From: Gallionella sp.
Lineage (GTDB): Bacteria > Pseudomonadota > Gammaproteobacteria > Burkholderiales > Gallionellaceae
Direction: 5' to 3'
Length of the DNA stretch: 10,006 bases
NCBI GenBank assembly: GCA_004298605.1
Contig: SCPW01000192.1
Location: forward strand, 1 to 10,006
A program made the translations under genes and the position numbers. This document shows, in pieces, positions 6,651-10,006 of this stretch (positions are counted from its first letter, which is position 1; each line of letters starts with the position of its first letter). Below the pieces are notes generated by a model. That model was not told the origin of the DNA. It did not search any database and saw only the letters and a program-made list of their open reading frames with translations.

Positions 6651-6723
6651 TACCTTGCCGCAAAAAAAGAGGCGCGGATATTACCATCTTAAGGCTTGCT
6701 ATCCCAAACCTATGCCACAATGC

Positions 6724-6747
6724 GTAGGGGCGCAATTCATTGCGCCC
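6724..6747 (+). repeat. 24-bp palindromic element, copy 2
   Basis: It reads GTA, then GGGGCGCAAT-TC-ATTGCGCCCC (a perfect 10-bp stem with a 2-base loop that reaches base 6748). Relative to the minus-strand reading of 3602-3625 it differs at one position per arm, G-C in one copy and A-T in the other. It lies between the divergent HAD gene and rlmM, 33 bases before the rlmM ATG and oriented like rlmM. It could form a hairpin in the rlmM leader. Confidence 0.85.
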
Positions 6748-6780
6748 CATCGGCGGAGTTTCAATCAGCAAGGAATTGGG

Positions 6781-7857
6781 ATGAAAAAAAATCAACACAC
6801 ACACTGGTTATTGTATTGCCGCCCCGGCTTCGAGCAAGATTGCGCGCAGGAAGCACTGCGCCAGGCTCGCCTGCAACGCCCGGTTATCGCCGAGCAGCCG
6901 CCCGTTCTCGCCGACAGCGGCTACGCTTTAGTCACCGTCAACGATCAATCGCTGGCCTACCGCGAACTGATTTTCGCGCGCCAGTTGATCCGTTTGCACC
7001 ACACCATAACGGCGCTGCCGGAGCGCGACCGCCTGACGCCCATTCTCGCCGCTATCGACGCGCTGCCCGACAGCTTCGGCGCGCTGTGGCTGGAAGTGCC
7101 GGACACCAACGGAGGCAAGATGCTGTCCGCCTTTACGCGCCGCTTTCAACCGCTGCTGGAAGCCGCGTTGCGCGAGCAAGGGCGGTTGCAGGATGACAAC
7201 CCAAACGCGGACAGACAGTTGCCGCGCCTGCATATTTTCTTCCCCGACAAATCGTCCGCACTAGTCGGAACCAGCGATCCGCACAACAGCGCGTCGGCGC
7301 CGATGGGCATCGTGCGCCAGTCCATGCCCTCCGAAGCGCCGAGCCGCTCCACGCTGAAATTGGCCGAAGCCATCGAGGTGTTCATGGATCGCGGCGAGCA
7401 AACACGCCTGTTGCGCCAAGGCATGACCGCCGTCGATCTGGGCGCGGCGCCCGGCGGCTGGACCTGGCAACTGGTCAAGCGCGGCATCCGCGTCACGGCG
7501 GTGGACAACGGCCCGATGAAGGGCGCGCTGGCGAATCATCCGCTGGTGCAACATCTCAAGCAGGACGGTTTCAAATACGCGCCGCGCAAAGCCGTGGACT
7601 GGCTGGTGTGCGACATGGTGGAAAAGCCATCCAAAGTCGCCGCTCTGGTCGGCGAATGGTTTGCGGCGGGGCTGGCCAAACACGCGATTTTCAATTTGAA
7701 ACTGCCGATGAAACAGCGTGTTGCGGCGTTGGATAGCGCGCTGGGCGGCATCCGCGCACGACTGGATCAGGAGGGCGTCAATTACCGCATGATGGCCAAA
7801 CAGCTTTACCATGACCGCGAAGAAGTGACGGTGTTTTTGGCAAGGGTTAAAAACTAG
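6781..7857 (+). CDS. rlmM: 23S rRNA (cytidine2498-2'-O)-methyltransferase RlmM
   Basis: This gene encodes 358 residues, close to E. coli RlmM (366). The ATG at 6781 has AAGGA at 6770-6774; the frame runs on upstream to 6643 through the palindromic repeat, which is not coding. The N-terminal THUMP-like part (WLLYCRPGFEQDCAQEAL, about 1-170) binds RNA. The C-terminal Rossmann methyltransferase has the SAM loop VDLGAAPGGWTWQL (218-231) and the K-D-K-E tetrad typical of RrmJ-type 2'-O methyltransferases: Lys193 in PSRSTLKL, Asp278 in VCDMV, Lys307 in NLKLPMK and Glu347 or Glu348 in REEVTVF. It uses S-adenosylmethionine to methylate C2498 of 23S rRNA during ribosome assembly. It is transcribed against its neighbours: divergent from the HAD gene, and its TAG abuts the stop of the following minus-strand gene with no spacer. 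It seems to interrupt an rluC-HAD-sppA cluster. Confidence 0.95.
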   Translation: MKKNQHTHWLLYCRPGFEQDCAQEALRQARLQRPVIAEQPPVLADSGYALVTVNDQSLAYRELIFARQLIRLHHTITALPERDRLTPILAAIDALPDSFGALWLEVPDTNGGKMLSAFTRRFQPLLEAALREQGRLQDDNPNADRQLPRLHIFFPDKSSALVGTSDPHNSASAPMGIVRQSMPSEAPSRSTLKLAEAIEVFMDRGEQTRLLRQGMTAVDLGAAPGGWTWQLVKRGIRVTAVDNGPMKGALANHPLVQHLKQDGFKYAPRKAVDWLVCDMVEKPSKVAALVGEWFAAGLAKHAIFNLKLPMKQRVAALDSALGGIRARLDQEGVNYRMMAKQLYHDREEVTVFLARVKN

Positions 7858-8202
7858 TCAAACTTTCTCATCGATATGTTCGACGATATCGCCTGCGCGC
7901 AGATTACGGCGCCGCCGGTCTATTCCCGAGCGCAATTCGACCAGTACCGGCTGACGCCTGACGCGAAGGCTGACTTTGCGCCGTTCTTCCGGAAAAACTG
8001 TCCTCCGCCCAGGTTCGTTCTGGCCGCCCACCGGTGGCGGTTGCTGAGGCTGGGGGGGCTCATCCAGTTTGTATTGCTCGACCCCAACAGATGGATGGCT
8101 GCGGATGCGCTCTGGCCTGACCGGGCGGATACCGGCCACCCCCTTCACTTCATCGCCGCCCACATCGACGACGGGGGGCGGAAAATTGGAAACAAAACGC
8201 AT
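7858..8202 (-). CDS. Arg-rich hypothetical protein, 114 residues
   Basis: The ATG at 8202 has GGGAG (8209-8213) at 6 bases spacing, a good ribosome binding site. The N-terminus MRFVSNFPPPVVDVGGDEV leads to a Pro/Gln-rich middle (EPPQPQQPPPVGG, near 48-61) that is probably disordered. The C-terminal half is basic: FPEERRKVSLRVRRQPVLVELRSG, then IDRRRRNLRAGDIVEHIDEKV. The block ELRSGIDRRRRNLR-GDIVEHIDE gives the impression of a conserved tail of small proteobacterial proteins, but I cannot assign a family or a function. No signal peptide or membrane segment is seen. An overlapping plus-strand frame (7876-8244) lacks a ribosome binding site and is probably a shadow. The gene lies downstream of rluC in the same direction, with 107 bases between that hold two hairpins, and its TGA touches the rlmM stop. 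Confidence 0.65.
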   Translation of the reverse strand: MRFVSNFPPPVVDVGGDEVKGVAGIRPVRPERIRSHPSVGVEQYKLDEPPQPQQPPPVGGQNEPGRRTVFPEERRKVSLRVRRQPVLVELRSGIDRRRRNLRAGDIVEHIDEKV

Positions 8203-8214
8203 CCCACTCTCCCG

Positions 8215-8263
8215 GGAAGGTTTACGAACCCTCCTTACCGGTAGTTATCGGTTGACCAACCGA
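8215..8263 (-). promoter_or_regulatory. Structured leader of the Arg-rich gene, two hairpins
   Basis: On the minus strand TCGGTTG-GT-CAACCGA (8263-8248) is a perfect 7-bp stem, and GGAGGGTT-CGTA-AACCTTCC (8234-8215) is an 8-bp stem with one G-U pair. A short palindrome TACCGGTA (8236-8243) lies between. The second stem locks up an upstream AAGGAGG sequence; the Shine-Dalgarno used for the ATG at 8202 follows directly after it. The first hairpin could also attenuate transcription running in from rluC. I cannot match it to a known riboswitch class. Confidence 0.5.
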
Positions 8264-8309
8264 AAAGTTTAGGTGCGCCGACTCCGACGAGACATCCTGC
8301 CGATCAATT

Positions 8310-9260
8310 TCAATTGCCATCCAGCCTATCCACAAATCCCTGCAACTCCTTCGGCAACGGCGCAATCAGGTGCATGGCCGCGCCCGTCAACGGATGGGCA
8401 AAGGCAATGCTGTGGGCGTGCAGAAACATGCGCTTTAACCCTTGTTTCATCAATAGTTTATTGCGCGCGAAGTCGCCGTATTTGTCGTCTCCGGCAATCG
8501 GGAAGCCGAGGTGCGAGAGATGTACGCGAATCTGGTGGGTGCGCCCGGTTTTGAGTTGCGCTTCCAATAAACTGAATGCTGGCAGGCAGGATTCCGGCCA
8601 GCTTTTTTGCAGGGTGAAAATGGTGTGCGAAGCCTGCCCGTCTTCCCTGACCATCACGCGCTTTTCTCCTTGCGGGGTGTCGAATTTGTGCAGCGGCAGT
8701 TTGACGTGCTGCCTGGCGTTCTTCCATTGCCCCAGCACCAGCGCAAAATAGCGCTTGTCGCTGTTGCCCTCGCGCATGATTTCATGCATCGCCGTCAACG
8801 CGGAACGTTTCTTGGCCAGCAGCAGCACGCCCGAAGTTTCGCGGTCGAGGCGATGCACCAGTTCCAGAAATTTGGCCTGCGGGCGCGCGCGCCGCAGTTG
8901 TTCGATCACGCCGAAGCTCACTCCGCTACCGCCATGCACCGCGACACCGGACGGCTTATCTATCGCCAAAATGGCGTCGTCTTCGTACAACACCGGAAAT
9001 TCTGCGGCCGGAATGTGCGCTTGTTCGGGTTGTTCCGCGACCCGGATCGGCGGAATGCGCAGTTGGTCACCCAATTGCAGGCGGTAAGTTTGCTTTACGC
9101 GCTTCTTGTTTACCCGCACTTCACCGCCGCGCAAGATGCAATAAACATGGCTTTTTGGCACGCCTTTGAGGTGGCGGAACAGGAAATTATCGATGCGCTG
9201 CGCTTCGCCACTCTCATCTATCTCAAGAAATGTGACAGATTCTTTGCTTAAACCATTCAT
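8310..9260 (-). CDS. rluC: 23S rRNA pseudouridine synthase RluC
   Basis: This gene encodes 316 residues. The ATG at 9260 gives the usual start of the family; the frame is open to 9524 but the extra 88 residues are not family-like. An N-terminal S4 RNA-binding domain (about 21-80: QRIDNFLFRHLKGVPKSHVY, ILRGGEVRVNKKR) is followed by the RsuA/RluA catalytic domain with the HRLDRETSG motif, in which Asp139 is the nucleophile, then KRYFALVLG and the GRTHQIRVHLSHLGFPIAGD segment near the end. RluC makes pseudouridine at 955, 2504 and 2580 of 23S rRNA. RluD-type enzymes share these motifs, but the divergent position next to rne, as in E. coli, favours RluC. No strong Shine-Dalgarno is seen (GCGAAGTATAAGCAAA before the ATG), and a TATAAG box about 10 bases before the start may mean a very short leader. 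Confidence 0.93.
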   Translation of the reverse strand: MNGLSKESVTFLEIDESGEAQRIDNFLFRHLKGVPKSHVYCILRGGEVRVNKKRVKQTYRLQLGDQLRIPPIRVAEQPEQAHIPAAEFPVLYEDDAILAIDKPSGVAVHGGSGVSFGVIEQLRRARPQAKFLELVHRLDRETSGVLLLAKKRSALTAMHEIMREGNSDKRYFALVLGQWKNARQHVKLPLHKFDTPQGEKRVMVREDGQASHTIFTLQKSWPESCLPAFSLLEAQLKTGRTHQIRVHLSHLGFPIAGDDKYGDFARNKLLMKQGLKRMFLHAHSIAFAHPLTGAAMHLIAPLPKELQGFVDRLDGN

Positions 9261-9624
9261 TTTGCTTATACTTCGCCGCTCGCGCGTTTTGGATTGGGTA
9301 AGTTTGGGATGTATTCCCGCCGATATAGATGAAATATTGGCACAAGCGACGGCGCAGTGCGCCGCCACCCCTCCAGCCGCAGCCCGGTTAATATCGCTCA
9401 CCGGTACCAGCAGTGATAGTAATTGATTTGCGCGCTCAAAGCACCTGCGGATTTTCCGTGACGTGGCTGGAGAGTTGCGACACTTTGCTGGTCGAGCCAG
9501 ATATTTGCGGGAGCCGCTGTTCAAACGCCCTGCCGTATCCAGGATTTCTCCCCCATTGTGTCAACAACCTCTGCCGCATCACCCAGAACAATTTTTTAAG
9601 ACCGGCTACCAACAGAGAACTGAT

Positions 9625-9653
9625 TTGACCAACCGTTTGCACAATCCAAAAAT
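9625..9653 (+). promoter_or_regulatory. Candidate sigma70 promoter for rne
   Basis: TTGACC at 9625-9630 (5 of 6 to TTGACA) and AAAAAT at 9648-9653 (4 of 6 to TATAAT) are 17 bp apart. Transcription would begin near 9660, leaving a leader of about 73 bases. This is a consensus match without experimental support. Confidence 0.4.
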
Positions 9654-9665
9654 GTTTGCACGATT
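9635..9665 (+). repeat. 12-bp direct repeat across the rne promoter
   Basis: GTTTGCACAATC (9635-9646) and GTTTGCACGATT (9654-9665) match at 10 of 12 positions, with starts 19 bp apart, nearly two helical turns. The first copy lies in the promoter spacer, and the second begins just after the -10 box and covers the likely start site. This placing suits a repressor operator, but chance is possible. Confidence 0.4.
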
Positions 9666-9732
9666 GCTCCTCTCGCACGCCTAACCGCATGTAGCCTGGC
9701 CTCGCCCGTGTCAGAGCGCGGGAGACAACAAA

Positions 9733-10006
9733 ATGAAACGCATGTTATTCAATGCGACACAACCGGAAGAACTCCGTGTCGCCATTGTTGACGGTCAAAA
9801 ACTGATCGACCTCGACATTGAAACCGCCGGTAAAGAGCAATGCAAAAGCAACATCTATAAAGCGGTCATCACCCGCATCGAACCCAGCCTCGAAGCCTGT
9901 TTCGTCGAATACGGCGGCAACCGCCACGGCTTTTTGCCCCTCAAGGAAGTTTCCCCGCAATTTTACCAGCCTGGCTGCGGCAGCCGACCGTCGATCAAGG
10001 AAGCCC
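9733..10006 (+). CDS. rne: Ribonuclease E, N-terminal part (continues beyond the window)
   Basis: The ATG at 9733 has GGGAG ending at 9724 as ribosome binding site. The frame stays open to the window end, giving 91 residues. The start [21 protein letters not shown] is almost the hallmark RNase E/G opening and fits RNase E better than RNase [51 protein letters not shown] follows in short succession (quoted here as LIDLDIE...[12 protein letters not shown]...[12 protein letters not shown]), which is the RNase H-like strand and the beginning of the S1 RNA-binding domain (from about residue 37). The catalytic DNase I-like domain and the degradosome scaffold lie beyond the window. RNase E is the main endonuclease for mRNA decay and for rRNA and tRNA processing. 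It is divergent from rluC, the same order as in E. coli. Confidence 0.95.
   Translation, partial: MKRMLFNATQPEELRVAIVDGQKLIDLDIETAGKEQCKSNIYKAVITRIEPSLEACFVEYGGNRHGFLPLKEVSPQFYQPGCGSRPSIKEA

Larger units (their letters stand above)
9261..9732. other. Divergent rluC-rne intergenic region, 472 bp
   Basis: No gene can be supported on either strand here. Open frames such as 9436-9690 on the minus strand lack a ribosome binding site and resemble nothing. The right part carries the candidate rne promoter and the repeat pair at 9635-9665. A long upstream region is in keeping with RNase E, whose mRNA leader is known to mediate feedback by RNase E cleavage in E. coli; I cannot show the equivalent structure here. 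A weak CCCG/CGGG stem (about 9706-9723) lies just before the ribosome binding site. Confidence 0.6.

Noticed and set aside
5991..6692. Plus-strand frame antisense to the HAD gene
   Set aside because: The minus strand has all four HAD motifs; the plus-strand product is Arg/Gln/His-rich, a typical mirror of a GC-rich gene.
8203..8309. GEMM (cyclic di-GMP) or mini-ykkC riboswitch in front of the Arg-rich gene
   Set aside because: The conserved sequence signatures of these classes as I know them are missing; only two simple stems are seen.
9261..9524. 88-residue N-terminal extension of RluC
   Set aside because: It has no similarity to the S4 or leader part of RluA-family enzymes; the ATG at 9260 fits the family length.
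9436..9690. Minus-strand frame of 84 codons in the rluC-rne region
   Set aside because: No ribosome binding site and no recognisable motif; it overlaps the likely rne promoter.

Overview
The window looks like a piece of a betaproteobacterial chromosome. The best evidence is the gene set: a divergent rluC/rne pair, a HAD phosphatase followed by an S49 peptidase, a divergent ybbA/tesA pair and rlmM, all with Gram-negative features. A member of the Nitrosomonadales/Gallionellaceae is my guess from the general look of the proteins and codon use; it is not proven. Most of the window is ordinary housekeeping sequence. I see no defence island, prophage, CRISPR array, tRNA or rRNA.

Layout, left to right. 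(1) 1-435: N-terminal part of an IS5-family transposase, broken before its catalytic core. (2) 454-1311 (-): secreted Sel1-repeat protein encoded by near-perfect 108-bp DNA repeats. (3) 1592-1813 (+): small acidic protein of 73 residues with a strong ribosome binding site. (4) 2083-2439 (+): MazG-like nucleotide pyrophosphohydrolase. (5) 2501-3454 (-): exported ChaN-family protein. (6) 3622-4305 (-) ybbA-like ABC ATPase and 4304-4936 (+) tesA, divergent with start codons that overlap on opposite strands. (7) 5027-5974 (-) S49 peptidase (SppA type) and 5994-6650 (-) HAD phosphatase, probably one operon. (8) 6781-7857 (+) rlmM. (9) 7858-8202 (-): Arg-rich hypothetical protein with a structured leader. 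(10) 8310-9260 (-) rluC, divergent from (11) 9733-10006 (+) rne, which runs off the window.

Several genes act on RNA: RluC and RlmM modify 23S rRNA and RNase E processes rRNA and mRNA. The HAD-sppA pair is a frequent downstream partner of rluC in betaproteobacteria, so here the cluster seems to have been opened by rlmM and the Arg-rich gene.

The most unusual non-coding content is a set of small palindromes. Two 24-bp elements of one family (3602-3625 and 6724-6747) differ only at one base pair of the stem, and the change is compensated on both arms. One supplies the stop codon of ybbA; the other lies in the region upstream of rlmM. A separate 52-bp inverted repeat lies between the convergent tesA and sppA. 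The rne upstream region has a plausible promoter overlapped by a 12-bp direct repeat. None of these amounts to a clear new system; the leads are modest.
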